Shown here: in pieces, positions 15,217 through 23,108 of the stretch
How the letters are laid out: each line of letters opens with the position of its first letter
Position numbering within the stretch: the stretch's first letter is position 1
From: Phycisphaerales bacterium
Lineage (GTDB): Bacteria > Planctomycetota > Phycisphaerae > UBA1845 > Fen-1342
DNA length: 43,372 nucleotides
Assembly: GCA_022839625.1 (NCBI GenBank)
Contig: JALHJL010000033.1
Coordinates: 1 to 43,372, forward strand
Reading direction: 5' to 3'
Notes under the pieces: model-generated
What the model was told of the DNA's origin: nothing
What the model saw: only the letters and a program-made list of their open reading frames with translations
Databases searched by the model: none
Made by a program: the position numbers and the translations under genes

Positions 15217-16233
15217 ATGGTTACCTACGTTATCATCATCATCATCGTTGCCTTGCTGTTCGACTTCAGCAACGGGCTGAACGACGCGGCGAATTCGATC
15301 GCGACCATCGTGGCCACGCGCGTCTTGTCGCCTCGTGCCGCCGTGCTCTGGGCGGCGTTCTTCAACTTCGTCGCGGCCTTCGGTTTCGAGACGCACGTGG
15401 CGCGGACCATCGGCACCGGGCTGATCGACTCCACCGTCGTCTCGCCCAACCTCGTCCTCGCCGCCCTGGCGGGCGCAATCATCTGGACCGTCGTATGCAC
15501 CTGGCAGGGGCTGCCGATCAGCGTCTCGCACGCCCTGATCGGCGCAATGGCCGGCGCGGCCCTGGTTGCCGGGGGGGTCGCCGCACTGATCTGGAGCAAG
15601 ATCGGCGTCGTGGCGCTCTTCATCGCGTTCTCGCCGCTCATCGGCCTGGGCCTCGGGGCACTCAACATGGTGGTGACGCTCTGGATCTGCCGCAATTGCA
15701 CGCCGCGAGGGGTCGACGGCATCTTCCGCGCGCTGCAACTCGTCTCGGCGGCGGTCTACAGCCTGAGCCACGGCCTGAACGATGCCCAGAAGACGATGGG
15801 CATCATTTTCGCCCTGCTGATGAGCGTGCCCGCTCTCCAAAGCTGGGCGACGCACGACGGCAACCCTGGGTCGACGCACTTGGCCTGGTGGATCATCCTG
15901 AGCTGCCACGGCGCGATTGCGCTCGGCACGTACCTGGGCGGCTGGAAAGTCGTCCACACGCTCGGCGACCGCGTCACCAAGCTGCGGCCCGTCGACGGCT
16001 TCTGTGCCGAGACCGGCGGCGGCGTGACCATCCTTGCGCTCTCGCAGTTCGGCATCCCGGTCAGCACCACGCACACGATCACCGGGTCGATCTTTGGCGT
16101 CGGTGCAGTGCGCCGCATGTCCGCCGTTCGCTGGGGGCTCGGATATGAGATTGTGGGGGCCTGGGTGCTCACGCTGCCCGCTTCGGCGACCATCGCCGGC
16201 GCCCTGTACTGGCTGATCTCCCAGCTTGTTTGA
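15217..16233 (+). CDS. pit: PiT-family inorganic phosphate transporter
   Basis: 338 residues and highly hydrophobic with about ten predicted membrane spans. The two inverted PiT signature repeats are visible: DFSNGLNDAANSIATIVATR near the N-terminus and SHGLNDAQKTMGII near residue 190, together with PISVSHALIGA and PVSTTHTITGSIFGVG. It moves phosphate, probably as a metal-phosphate complex, using an ion gradient. The upstream DUF47 gene is 11 bp away. The intracellular loop is short, so this is the compact bacterial/archaeal form. The nearby MgtE gene on the opposite strand hints at linked Mg2+ and phosphate homeostasis, which is inference. Confidence 0.93.
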   Translation: MVTYVIIIIIVALLFDFSNGLNDAANSIATIVATRVLSPRAAVLWAAFFNFVAAFGFETHVARTIGTGLIDSTVVSPNLVLAALAGAIIWTVVCTWQGLPISVSHALIGAMAGAALVAGGVAALIWSKIGVVALFIAFSPLIGLGLGALNMVVTLWICRNCTPRGVDGIFRALQLVSAAVYSLSHGLNDAQKTMGIIFALLMSVPALQSWATHDGNPGSTHLAWWIILSCHGAIALGTYLGGWKVVHTLGDRVTKLRPVDGFCAETGGGVTILALSQFGIPVSTTHTITGSIFGVGAVRRMSAVRWGLGYEIVGAWVLTLPASATIAGALYWLISQLV

Positions 16234-16291
16234 CAGTCCGCTGAAAAGCGGGGGACGGGCTCCGCGGCAGGCAATCCGGGGCGCTGGCTTA

Positions 16292-16297
16292 TAGAAT
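16292..16297 (+). promoter_or_regulatory. -10 box nearly abutting the SDR start (leaderless candidate)
   Basis: CTTATAGAATC contains TAGAAT ending only 9 nt before the ATG at 16307. A start 6-8 nt downstream of the box would leave a leader of one to three nucleotides. There is no ribosome-binding sequence in the interval, consistent with leaderless translation. Confidence 0.35.
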
Positions 16298-16306
16298 CTC
16301 CCGACG

Positions 16307-17113
16307 ATGGCAAGAGACCTTCGAGGGTGCGTCCTGGTGGTGACCGGTGCCAGCTCGGGCATCGGGGCGGCTACGGCCGTGGCTTGTGCGCAGGCGGGGA
16401 TGGATGTCGTTCTCAACGGCCGCCGGGCGGACCGGCTCGAAGCGGTCGCGGCGCAGATTCGCAGCCTGGGCCGCTGCACGGAGGCCGTCGCCGGTGACGT
16501 GACCGACGCGGGGATGAGCACGCGGCTGCTGGACGCCGCCGAGGGACGGTTCGGGCGCTTCGATGTCGTGTTTGCCAATGCCGGCTATGGGTTCAAGAAG
16601 CCGGAGCACGAATTGACCACGGCGGAGCTGCGGGCGATCTTCGAGGTCAACTTCTTCGCGTCTTTCGAACTGCTCCGCGGGGCGGCGCGGCGGTTGATTG
16701 CGCGGCAGCGACGGGGGCACTTGCTCATGTGCTCGAGTGCCCTGGCGAAGTTCACGATCCCGAATTTCGCCGCGTATTCGGCGACCAAGGCGGCGCAGAA
16801 TCACTTCTGCCGGGCGATGCGGATGGAGCTGCGCCCGCAGGGCATCGAGGTCGCGTCCGTTCATCCGATCAACACAACGACCGAGTTCATCGACCGGGCG
16901 ATCGCGTACCACGGGCAGGTGCCGACGGCCGAGACCAGGTCGCGGACCCTGCCGCGTTGGCTCGTGCAGCGGCCGGAGACCGTGGCGAACGCGGTAGTCC
17001 GCTGTCTGCGGCGGCCGCGGCCAGAGGTGTGGACGAGCAGCACCACGCGCTTCGCGCTGGGCTTGATGACGATGTTCCCCCGACTGATGGACTTCTTCGG
17101 GCGGCGGGCCTGA
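16307..17113 (+). CDS. Short-chain dehydrogenase/reductase (SDR)
   Basis: 268 residues, classical SDR size. The N-terminal TGASSGIGAATA (TGxxxGxG) binds the nucleotide, NGRRADRLEAV suggests NADP preference through its Arg pair, and VFANAGYG is the NAG motif. The catalytic Tyr-Lys pair is in YSATKAA with the Ser in MCSSALAKF upstream. A C-terminal hydrophobic segment (FALGLMTMFPRLMDF) could associate with membrane. It would oxidise or reduce an alcohol/ketone of unknown identity. The gene begins 73 bp after the PiT stop but has its own -10 box right before the ATG, and is convergent with the ACT protein (21 bp between stops). Confidence 0.9.
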   Translation: MARDLRGCVLVVTGASSGIGAATAVACAQAGMDVVLNGRRADRLEAVAAQIRSLGRCTEAVAGDVTDAGMSTRLLDAAEGRFGRFDVVFANAGYGFKKPEHELTTAELRAIFEVNFFASFELLRGAARRLIARQRRGHLLMCSSALAKFTIPNFAAYSATKAAQNHFCRAMRMELRPQGIEVASVHPINTTTEFIDRAIAYHGQVPTAETRSRTLPRWLVQRPETVANAVVRCLRRPRPEVWTSSTTRFALGLMTMFPRLMDFFGRRA

Positions 17114-17134
17114 CCCGACGGCGTGTTGCGGGAA

Positions 17135-17566
17135 CTACCCGAGCTTGGCCGTCAGGAGCTGCGCGGCCCGCCGCGCATCCGCGTTCGACTCGAAGCGGAT
17201 GTAGAGCGCGCCACGGTCGCCCAGGGCCGCGGCCCACAGGGCGGTGACGTTGATGCGGGCGTCGGCGAGGGCGCGGGCGATGCCCGCCAGCAGGCCCGGC
17301 CGGTCCGGCCCGACGACGCGCAGCGCGTGCATGCTCGCGTTCTTCTCGAGCCCGGCCTCGGTCGCCGCGTGGACCTGCGCCAGCCCAACCACCGGAGCTA
17401 CGAAGAGCAGTCCAGTGCTCGACAGTACGTCCGCCGATGGCCGGAGGATGGCGAACTCGAGGTTCGCCCCGGCGCGTTGAAGCGCCTCCACCTTCTCGGC
17501 CAGCGTGCCCGGCCGGTCTTCCAGCTCGGCGGTCCAGACATCCACCATCGTGATTTCAAATGCCAT
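17135..17566 (-). CDS. Double ACT-domain protein
   Basis: 143 residues from the ATG at 17566 (AGAAGGGG upstream); a start 8 codons earlier is also possible. It consists of two ACT-like halves: DVWTAELEDRPGTLAEKVEA (near residue 7) and ALRVVGPDRPGLLAGIARAL (near residue 83). Each has the D-R-P-G-x-L helix-turn that forms ligand sites at dimer interfaces. There is no catalytic domain attached, so it is a stand-alone amino-acid-sensing or scaffold protein. The partner enzyme and ligand are unknown. The small gap on either side shows no other gene. Confidence 0.82.
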   Translation of the reverse strand: MAFEITMVDVWTAELEDRPGTLAEKVEALQRAGANLEFAILRPSADVLSSTGLLFVAPVVGLAQVHAATEAGLEKNASMHALRVVGPDRPGLLAGIARALADARINVTALWAAALGDRGALYIRFESNADARRAAQLLTAKLG

Positions 17567-17704
17567 GTTCGGCCCCTTCTGCCGGCGCACCTCACACGCC
17601 CACTGTACGTTAACCGCGTGCCGCGCGGCGCGTCAAGCGACGGCGTGCGCGCTGCGCTGGAACAGAGGCTCACTCTCGTGGAAGTGAAACGCCCGCCGCG
17701 GCCC

Positions 17705-18883
17705 TTACGTCCACGCGTTCGTCACGGCCGTGATGGCGTTAGGCTCCTTGGCGAACCGCCGGGCCGTGTCGAGCGAGATTTTGCGCGTGTTGACGAGCCG
17801 TTGGAGGTCCTCGTCGAGCGTGTACATGCCGTCGCGTTTGCCGGTCTGGACGACGGACTCGATGGTCTCGATCTTCCCGGAGCGGATCGCCACCTGCGCC
17901 TGCTGGTTGACGTGCAGCACCTCCAGGGCCAGCACGCGCTTGTCGCTGTCGCTGACCGCGGGCAGCAGGTGCTGGCAGACGACCGAGCGCAGGCTCATGG
18001 CGAGCTGGGTGCGGATGTCGTCCTGCGTTTCCTGCGGGAAGATGTCCACCAGCCGCGTCAGAGCGCCCTTGGCGTCCCGCGTGTGCAGCGTGGTCAGGAT
18101 CAGGTGTCCGGTCTCCGCCGCACTCAGCGCCATCTGGGCCGTCTCGCGGTCGCGGATCTCGCCGACGAGGATCACGTCCGGGTCCTGCCGTAGGCCGTGC
18201 TTCAGGCCGTCGGCGAAGGATTCCACGTCGCGGCCGACCTCGCGCTGGGTCACCATCCCGCCGACGCCCGCTGGATGGAGATACTCGATCGGTTCCTCGA
18301 CCGTCAGGACCCGCTTATTCGTGTTCTGCCGCAGCAGGTTGACCAGTGCCGCCAGCGTCGCGGTCTTGCCTGACCCGGTGACGCCGGTGACGACGACCAG
18401 TCCGTTGCCGTGGCTGATAAGCCGTTGCGCGAGGTCCTCTGGAAACCCGAGCCATTCGAGCGAGGGGATGTCGTTCGGGATGTGACGGAGGCAGGCACAC
18501 CACTGGCCCTGGGCGAGGTAAACGCTCGCGCGAAAACGGGATTGCCCGCCGCGGTAGTGCAGCGCGACCGAGCAGTCCATGTTCTTGTTGAGTTCGATCA
18601 GCCCCCGCGAACGCTCCGGAACCAGCGAATCCACCATCTGCCGCGTCTGCTCCGCACTCAACGGCGTCTCCGCGGCGGCGCGGAGCTGGCCGTGGATGCG
18701 CAGCATCGGCGGGTAGTCGGGCACCAGATGGACGTCGGAGGCCTCGCGCTCGATGGCCATCTGCAACCACTGGATCAGTTCGGCCGAGGGCATATCGCAC
18801 TCCGTGTCGCCGTTGCCGCGCAGACGCTCCAGGGTGTCATCAACCGCATCGGGACTCAGCGAAGTCAGATCGACATCGAGCAT
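17705..18883 (-). CDS. PilT-like type IV pilus retraction/secretion ATPase
   Basis: 392 residues from the ATG at 18883 with GAGGAA upstream; the region before it is not conserved. It has the GspE/PilT order: an N-terminal PAS-like domain (EASDVHLVPDYPPMLRIHG), Walker A GVTGSGKTATL, the Asp box LTVEEPIEY, Walker B ILVGEIRDRETAQMAL, and the His box TGHLILTTLHT. There is no zinc Cys tetrad, favouring the PilT/PilU branch over PilB/GspE. It would power pilus retraction from the inner-membrane base. An acidic N-terminal extension of about 30 residues precedes the usual start. No pilin or assembly genes are adjacent, though a PilZ protein gene lies 12 kb away. Confidence 0.92.
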   Translation of the reverse strand: MLDVDLTSLSPDAVDDTLERLRGNGDTECDMPSAELIQWLQMAIEREASDVHLVPDYPPMLRIHGQLRAAAETPLSAEQTRQMVDSLVPERSRGLIELNKNMDCSVALHYRGGQSRFRASVYLAQGQWCACLRHIPNDIPSLEWLGFPEDLAQRLISHGNGLVVVTGVTGSGKTATLAALVNLLRQNTNKRVLTVEEPIEYLHPAGVGGMVTQREVGRDVESFADGLKHGLRQDPDVILVGEIRDRETAQMALSAAETGHLILTTLHTRDAKGALTRLVDIFPQETQDDIRTQLAMSLRSVVCQHLLPAVSDSDKRVLALEVLHVNQQAQVAIRSGKIETIESVVQTGKRDGMYTLDEDLQRLVNTRKISLDTARRFAKEPNAITAVTNAWT

Positions 18884-19124
18884 GGTACGAATTCCTCGGC
18901 GGACGGCGACAGCGGGCCGCGACCGCCCGGCTCGGCTCCGTCGTGCGCGCCGTACCTTGTACCAGGTGTCGGCCTCGAAGTTGCGGTTGTTCAGGGGAAT
19001 GGCACGCCGAAGGGGCACAGGCGCCCTGGATACCCTCGCCGTAACCGATCCCAACGGCGAGTAAGCCGTCCATATCGGACACTGGTGGCGACCGCAGCCA
19101 GGTGGCAGGACTCGGCCCCGGCGG

Positions 19125-19457
19125 TCATTCGCGCGGAAGTTGGTCGATCTTGGCCGCGAGAATGAAGTCGCTCTCGGTCAGCCCATCGACCTTGTGCGTC
19201 CACAGCTCGATCGCGACCTTGCCCCACGACAGGCAAAGGTCCGGGTGATGACCTTCCGCCTCCGCGAGCTCGCCAATCCGGTTGACGAAGGCGAGCGCGG
19301 ATTTGAAGTCGGGGAACGCGAAAGTCTTAGACAGGTGGTGATCGTCCACGACCTCCCAACCGTGAAGCTGCTGGAGCAGGGGGGTGAACGCAGTGCGCGA
19401 CAGCGCCGGGACACCACCCTGACACGGAACACACTTCTTCATCGCCAACTCGCACAT
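19125..19457 (-). CDS. phhB: 4a-hydroxytetrahydrobiopterin (pterin carbinolamine) dehydratase
   Basis: 110 residues. The PCD fold is recognised by GWEVVDDHHLSKTFAFPDF, FVNRIGELAEAEGHHPDL with the catalytic His pair, and VAIELWTHKVDGLTESDF. It dehydrates 4a-hydroxytetrahydropterin after aromatic amino-acid hydroxylation; in other contexts the fold has been tied to molybdopterin or folate chemistry. No aromatic hydroxylase gene is nearby, so the physiological role is open. The N-terminus carries two Cys (Cys2 and Cys9). The ribosome site GAGGGAGACC and a consensus TATAAT on the same strand at 19489-19484 support a short leader. Confidence 0.9.
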   Translation of the reverse strand: MCELAMKKCVPCQGGVPALSRTAFTPLLQQLHGWEVVDDHHLSKTFAFPDFKSALAFVNRIGELAEAEGHHPDLCLSWGKVAIELWTHKVDGLTESDFILAAKIDQLPRE

Positions 19458-19483
19458 CGCCGGTCTCCCTCTTGCGTGCCGAG

Positions 19484-19489
19484 ATTATA
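19484..19489 (-). promoter_or_regulatory. Consensus -10 box of the pterin dehydratase gene
   Basis: TATAAT on the minus strand, 27 nt before the ATG at 19457, predicts a leader of about 20 nt that contains the ribosome site. The -35 is weak (TTCGCC at 16-bp spacing). Confidence 0.45.
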
Positions 19490-19611
19490 GGCGCTGCCGC
19501 AGAGTGGCGAACTGAAAGCTCAGAATAGTGGCCGAGGCCGCCGTGGCGCACCGGCTGCGCTCTGAGCGCGCTGTGCGTGCGACGCTGTGGGAACCAAGAG
19601 TGAGCAGTGCC

Positions 19612-20067
19612 CTACGGGCACGGTCCCTGGCCGCTGGTCATCAGCGCCACGAACGGGTTGATGTCGGCGAACCCAACGGTGCCGTCATCGTTGACATCGC
19701 CGTTTTCCCAGGGGCACCCCGGGTACGCCTGCTCCCAGGCGGTGAAGTTGCTCAGCATTAACACAAACGGGTTGATGTCGGCGAAACTAATGAACCCGTC
19801 GCAATTCACGTCACCGACGCAGATCGGCGGCGTGACGATCGCGCCGACCCAGAAACCGCCGGTCAGCGTGAAGTCGCCGCCGGTCATGACCGGGCCGGCG
19901 TCCGGCTGGCCGATGGTGCCGGACAGTTCATAGTCGCCGCCGGTGGTCCACATGTCGCCGCCGGCGTCGACGGTCCACCAGTCGATCTCAAAGCCGTCGC
20001 CCACGACGCTGAAGGCGCCGAAGGCTGCCACGCTTGCCGTGATGAGGGTGTAGAGTCGCTTGCTCAT
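19612..20067 (-). CDS. Secreted dockerin-like DINPFV repeat protein
   Basis: 151 residues. A signal peptide (MSKRLYTLITASVAAFGAFS) is followed by a Gly-rich region, IDWWTVDAGGDMWTTGG, then ELSGTIGQPDAG and FTLTGGFW. I associate this block with planctomycete exported proteins. The last 60 residues contain two calcium-loop units, GDVNCDGFISFADINPFV and GDVNDDGTVGFADINPFV, the duplicated dockerin-like pattern, separated by LMLSNFTAWEQAYPGCP. The CAGGAGAACC ribosome site lies just upstream. It starts 21 bp after the KIVD-repeat gene stop and is probably cotranscribed with it. The partner or anchor is unknown; the same tandem unit occurs inside the large protein at 40219. Confidence 0.8.
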   Translation of the reverse strand: MSKRLYTLITASVAAFGAFSVVGDGFEIDWWTVDAGGDMWTTGGDYELSGTIGQPDAGPVMTGGDFTLTGGFWVGAIVTPPICVGDVNCDGFISFADINPFVLMLSNFTAWEQAYPGCPWENGDVNDDGTVGFADINPFVALMTSGQGPCP

Positions 20068-20088
20068 GAGTAGGTTCTCCTGCGCGCG

Positions 20089-21903
20089 TCAACGGGCGTT
20101 ACCCGCGGCGCGCCGGGTGGCTTCTTCGCCGGCGGACTTCTTGGCGGCGTGAGCCGCTTCCTTGGCTTGCCGGATCGCCTCTTCCTCGAGCGGGTCGGGA
20201 ATCGCAATGTACGGCCGCGCCTCATAGCCCGCGCGCCGGCCACAGGCCATCCAGTGGAAACGGATGTTCGCGTCGCCGGCCGCCGACGCCACAGTGAATC
20301 CCTCCGGGCTCGTGGACTCGATGTACAGCCCGCTCCAGCCGCCGATCGGCGTGACGGTCACCCGGATCTCCACGTTGGGCGACACGGCCTCTGTGAACAG
20401 CGGGTCGAACGCGACGAAGGCCGCGCCCGCGGAGAGCAACGCGCTGCCGGACGCGTAGATCTCCACCTCGGGGCTCTCGACGGAGAAGATGGCCTGTGGC
20501 CCCTGCGAGGTCTCGATCGCCGCGCTCTTGGTGCCGGTGGCGAGGGTATTGCCGTAGACGTACAGGCCTTCGGAATCGCTGGCCGGCGACGCGATATAGA
20601 CGGCGTACGCGTTGTCATCGACGCTCTTGGTGAAGTAGCCGCAGTCGCCGTTCTTGGTGTAGGCGTAGAGCACCCATGTCGAGGTGCCCGCGGTGGCGGA
20701 CGAACGCAGCGCCAGGCAGTCGCCATAGGTAGTACACGTGCTCTCAATATTAATGGCCGGGTAGTCTGAGGTGATGTCGATGTCGACCTCGCCGCTGGTG
20801 ATATCCCAATCCCAGAACGTCGAGCCGATGGTCAGCGGATCGCTGAGGTCGCTGAAGGCTACCGAACCATCGACGATCTTGGCACTGTTCACCGCGTTGG
20901 ACGCCAGGTCCGCCAGGGCCACGCCGCCATCGACGATCTTCGAGCTGTCCACGGAATTGGAGGCCAGATCCGCCAGCGCGACGCTGCCATCGACGATCTT
21001 CGAGCTGTCCACTGAGCTACCGGCCAGGTCGGCCAACGCCACGCTGGCATCGACTATCTTGGCGCTGTTGACCGAGTTGGAGGCCAGGTCAGCCAGGGCT
21101 ACTCCACCGTCCACGATCTTGGCGCTGTCTACCGAGTTGGCGGCCAGATCGACCATCGCCACGCCGCCGTCAACGATCTTCGCGCTGTTGACGGAGTTGG
21201 AGGCCAGGTCGGCCAGGGCCACACTGCCATCGACGATCTTCGCGCTGTTGACTGCGTTGTTCGCAATCGTAGGGCTGGGGTAGGTGCCCGTGAGGTCGCC
21301 GCCGGCGGCCTGACCTTCGTTGACGTAGCGGCTGTCGGCATACGTCAGGTCCAGCGAGAACTGCGTGCCCGCGAGCGTCAACCCCGTGCCGGCGGTGTAC
21401 GTGGTGTCATTGTCCGTCCCCGGGGCCCACCCGATTCCGTCCCACTCCAACACCTGGCCGGCGCCGGGTGCTGCGGAACTCACCGGACGGCCTTGGAGGG
21501 CCGTCGCCGACCCAGTCTGGGCAAAGAGAGCGTAGGGGGTTGGTGTCAGCTCATGCCGCGGGCTGAGGGTTGTGTAGCTGCCGCTGCCGGCCGGCGAGCG
21601 CACGGCGATCTCCAGCCAGCGGGCGTCGCCGGCGAATGCCGCAGCCCCGAAGTCTAGCCATACGGTAAACAGCCCGCCCTGGACACTGACGTTTGCTGCT
21701 GCCTGGGTTGCGCCAATCTGTGTGCCGGCGGCCGCGGCATCCCATAGGCTGAACTGAAAATCGGCCGTGTCGGTGAGCGGGGCCCCCGCTTTTTCAAGCT
21801 GCCCTTGATACGTGAACGCGGTTCCGGCGGGCGTCTGGCCTGGCGCTGGGGCAGCGCAAAGCAAGGCAAGAATCAGCCCAATTGTGCAATTCGCGGTCTG
21901 CAT
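20089..21903 (-). CDS. Secreted tail-fibre-like protein with KIVD repeats
   Basis: 604 residues with a signal peptide (to about residue 23) and strong AAGGAGGAG ribosome site. Residues 25-130 form the domain common to bacterial fibre-like exported proteins (FTYQGQLEKAGAPLTDTADF, ALFAQ). A VLEWDG-GW unit and the GGDLTGTYPSPTIANNAV motif follow. Residues 216-354 are seven 20-residue repeats around S-AKIVDG-VALADLASN-V, which probably wind into a trimeric beta-solenoid or coiled shaft. The next 200 residues are beta-rich. The C-terminus (560-604) is a charged Ala/Lys/Glu helix instead of the S74 intramolecular chaperone that often ends such proteins. Likely a surface adhesin or fibre; the target is unknown. 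Confidence 0.78.
   Translation of the reverse strand: MQTANCTIGLILALLCAAPAPGQTPAGTAFTYQGQLEKAGAPLTDTADFQFSLWDAAAAGTQIGATQAAANVSVQGGLFTVWLDFGAAAFAGDARWLEIAVRSPAGSGSYTTLSPRHELTPTPYALFAQTGSATALQGRPVSSAAPGAGQVLEWDGIGWAPGTDNDTTYTAGTGLTLAGTQFSLDLTYADSRYVNEGQAAGGDLTGTYPSPTIANNAVNSAKIVDGSVALADLASNSVNSAKIVDGGVAMVDLAANSVDSAKIVDGGVALADLASNSVNSAKIVDASVALADLAGSSVDSSKIVDGSVALADLASNSVDSSKIVDGGVALADLASNAVNSAKIVDGSVAFSDLSDPLTIGSTFWDWDITSGEVDIDITSDYPAINIESTCTTYGDCLALRSSATAGTSTWVLYAYTKNGDCGYFTKSVDDNAYAVYIASPASDSEGLYVYGNTLATGTKSAAIETSQGPQAIFSVESPEVEIYASGSALLSAGAAFVAFDPLFTEAVSPNVEIRVTVTPIGGWSGLYIESTSPEGFTVASAAGDANIRFHWMACGRRAGYEARPYIAIPDPLEEEAIRQAKEAAHAAKKSAGEEATRRAAGNAR
20842..21258. repeat. Seven tandem 60-bp repeats within the fibre-like gene
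   Basis: Seven in-frame units of exactly 60 bp with no length variation, each containing the complement of AAGATCGT near the KIVD codons. Copies differ mostly at synonymous or Ser/Gly and Asn/Asp positions, showing selection to keep the 20-residue period. Such arrays can expand or shrink by recombination. Confidence 0.85.
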
Positions 21904-22054
21904 GGTGCTCCTCCTTCAAGAAGAAGTGCGTGTTCTGCACGCTGCCCGAGGGAACTCGACATGTGACGTTACGGCCCTGGTGATGGTGGGTGGGCCGGGC
22001 TGGCACGAACGAGATGAAGCGGCGCCGTCCGCAGCCGCTCCCCACTCAAGCGTA

Positions 22055-22083
22055 ATATTAAGACAAATGCCTCCCCTGGTCAA
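22055..22083 (-). promoter_or_regulatory. Promoter of the KIVD-repeat/dockerin operon
   Basis: On the minus strand TTGACC (22083-22078) and TAATAT (22060-22055) are separated by 17 bp. The -35 matches five of six and the -10 four of six consensus bases. The leader to the ATG at 21903 would be about 145 nt. This is one of the best promoter matches in the window. The rest of the gap 21904-22342 holds only the palindromic element at 22182-22305. Confidence 0.55.
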
Positions 22084-22181
22084 CCTCAATTGCAGCACAG
22101 TCTCCGTTGACCGCCCCCTCCTTTATCAGTCCGCCACAGAACTCCTCGTGGACCGCTCACCCACAGCGTCGGACCTGAGCT

Positions 22182-22305
22182 CGCCGCAGCGAGTCGCCTG
22201 TGGCGACCTGCCCGCCGTGGCGGGTGTCCGACGTCTTTCGAGCCGAATGGAATCCTCGCCGGACACGGAGGTCCGGCGCTACACTTTTGCGGCGGGCCGT
22301 TATCC
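22182..22305. repeat. Intergenic palindromic element A, copy 1
   Basis: Contains CGCCGCA, the hairpin CCCGCC-GT-GGCGGG (22210-22223), a TTTCGAGCCG block, a second hairpin CGGAC-ACGGAG-GTCCG (22260-22275), then CGCTAC and a GCGGCGG tail. The same blocks occur in the same order and spacing at 39843-39974. It lies just downstream of the LON-domain gene (minus strand). It may be a non-coding repeat family of this genome. Confidence 0.65.
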
Positions 22306-22342
22306 CTGCGGTCCCGGCGCGGACCGCTTGGCCTCCGGCGCG

Positions 22343-23023
22343 CTAATTCATGCTGTTGGCATCGGGTCGCATCGCGCGCCAATAGTTGCGGGCGATGGCC
22401 CGCAACGTGCGAACCTGGTCCAGGAGCATGGTCGTCCGGGCGAAGGCGTCCGGCTCCGCGAGCAGACACTGGCGCAACTCGGCCTCAATCGGGACTCCGG
22501 CCCCGATGAGGTCGCTCAGGGCGTCCAGCTCGACGCCGGTGCGCACCAGACGCAGCCAGTGTCGGCGCAGGTCGGGGTCCAGACCCGGGTTGCCGCGGAT
22601 CGCCGCCCAAAGCTCTTTGCGCAGCCGCTCATCCTGCCTCTCCGTGGTGCGACAGAAGGTCTCCACCGGCTCGACCTGGGCGACGCGGTACTCGCGGTCC
22701 CGCTGCTCCTCGACGATCGTGGCCCGTCCCACGCCGCGCAACAGCAGGTTGTAGTTGCCGTCCGGCAGCTTCTCCGACTCGATCACGCGGCCGACCCCGA
22801 TCGTCGGATGGATCGGCGCCCGGCGTGTGTAATACAGGGGCTCGAAACCGGGCTTGAGCAGCGCGACCGCAATCGCCTGATCGCCGTCGAGAGCGTCGGC
22901 CAGCATCTTCCGGTAACGGGGCTCGAAGATGTGCAGCGGCAGGATGGTGCGCGGGAAGAGCACGACCTCCGGCAGCGGAAAGAGCGGCACGGACTGCGGA
23001 ATGAAGAGCGCTTCGTCGTCCAT
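22343..23023 (-). CDS. Stand-alone LON substrate-binding domain protein
   Basis: 226 residues matching only the N-terminal domain of Lon protease: LFPLPEVVLFPRTILPLHIFEPRYRKML near the start (two conserved pieces, PLFPLPEVVLFP and LPLHIFEPRYRKML), GVGRVIESEKLPDGNYNLLL, and VEPVETFC. No AAA+ ATPase or Ser-Lys protease follows, and length agrees with known single-domain LON proteins. Such proteins may bind unfolded substrates or feed them to proteases; the function is not established. The ribosome site is GAGAGGAACG. RecO lies 85 bp upstream on the same strand, but a palindrome and a TAAAAT -10-like box between them suggest separate transcription. Confidence 0.85.
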   Translation of the reverse strand: MDDEALFIPQSVPLFPLPEVVLFPRTILPLHIFEPRYRKMLADALDGDQAIAVALLKPGFEPLYYTRRAPIHPTIGVGRVIESEKLPDGNYNLLLRGVGRATIVEEQRDREYRVAQVEPVETFCRTTERQDERLRKELWAAIRGNPGLDPDLRRHWLRLVRTGVELDALSDLIGAGVPIEAELRQCLLAEPDAFARTTMLLDQVRTLRAIARNYWRAMRPDANSMN

Positions 23024-23043
23024 CGTTCCTCTCGATCGGGACG

Positions 23044-23055
23044 CTACATCTGTAG
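23044..23055. promoter_or_regulatory. Short inverted repeat before the LON-domain gene
   Basis: CTACA-TC-TGTAG sits between a TAAAAT -10-like box (minus strand, 23062-23057) and the ATG at 23023. Its position just after the box is that of an operator, but no regulator can be named. Confidence 0.25.
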
Positions 23056-23108
23056 TATTTTATCCGCCGTCCGGCCCGCGAGACAGCCGCGGTCGGCGCG
23101 GCATGTGC

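Noticed and set aside
20842..21258. CRISPR-like regular repeats
   Set aside because: Repeats are contiguous 60-bp in-frame units with no unique spacers, so this is a protein repeat.
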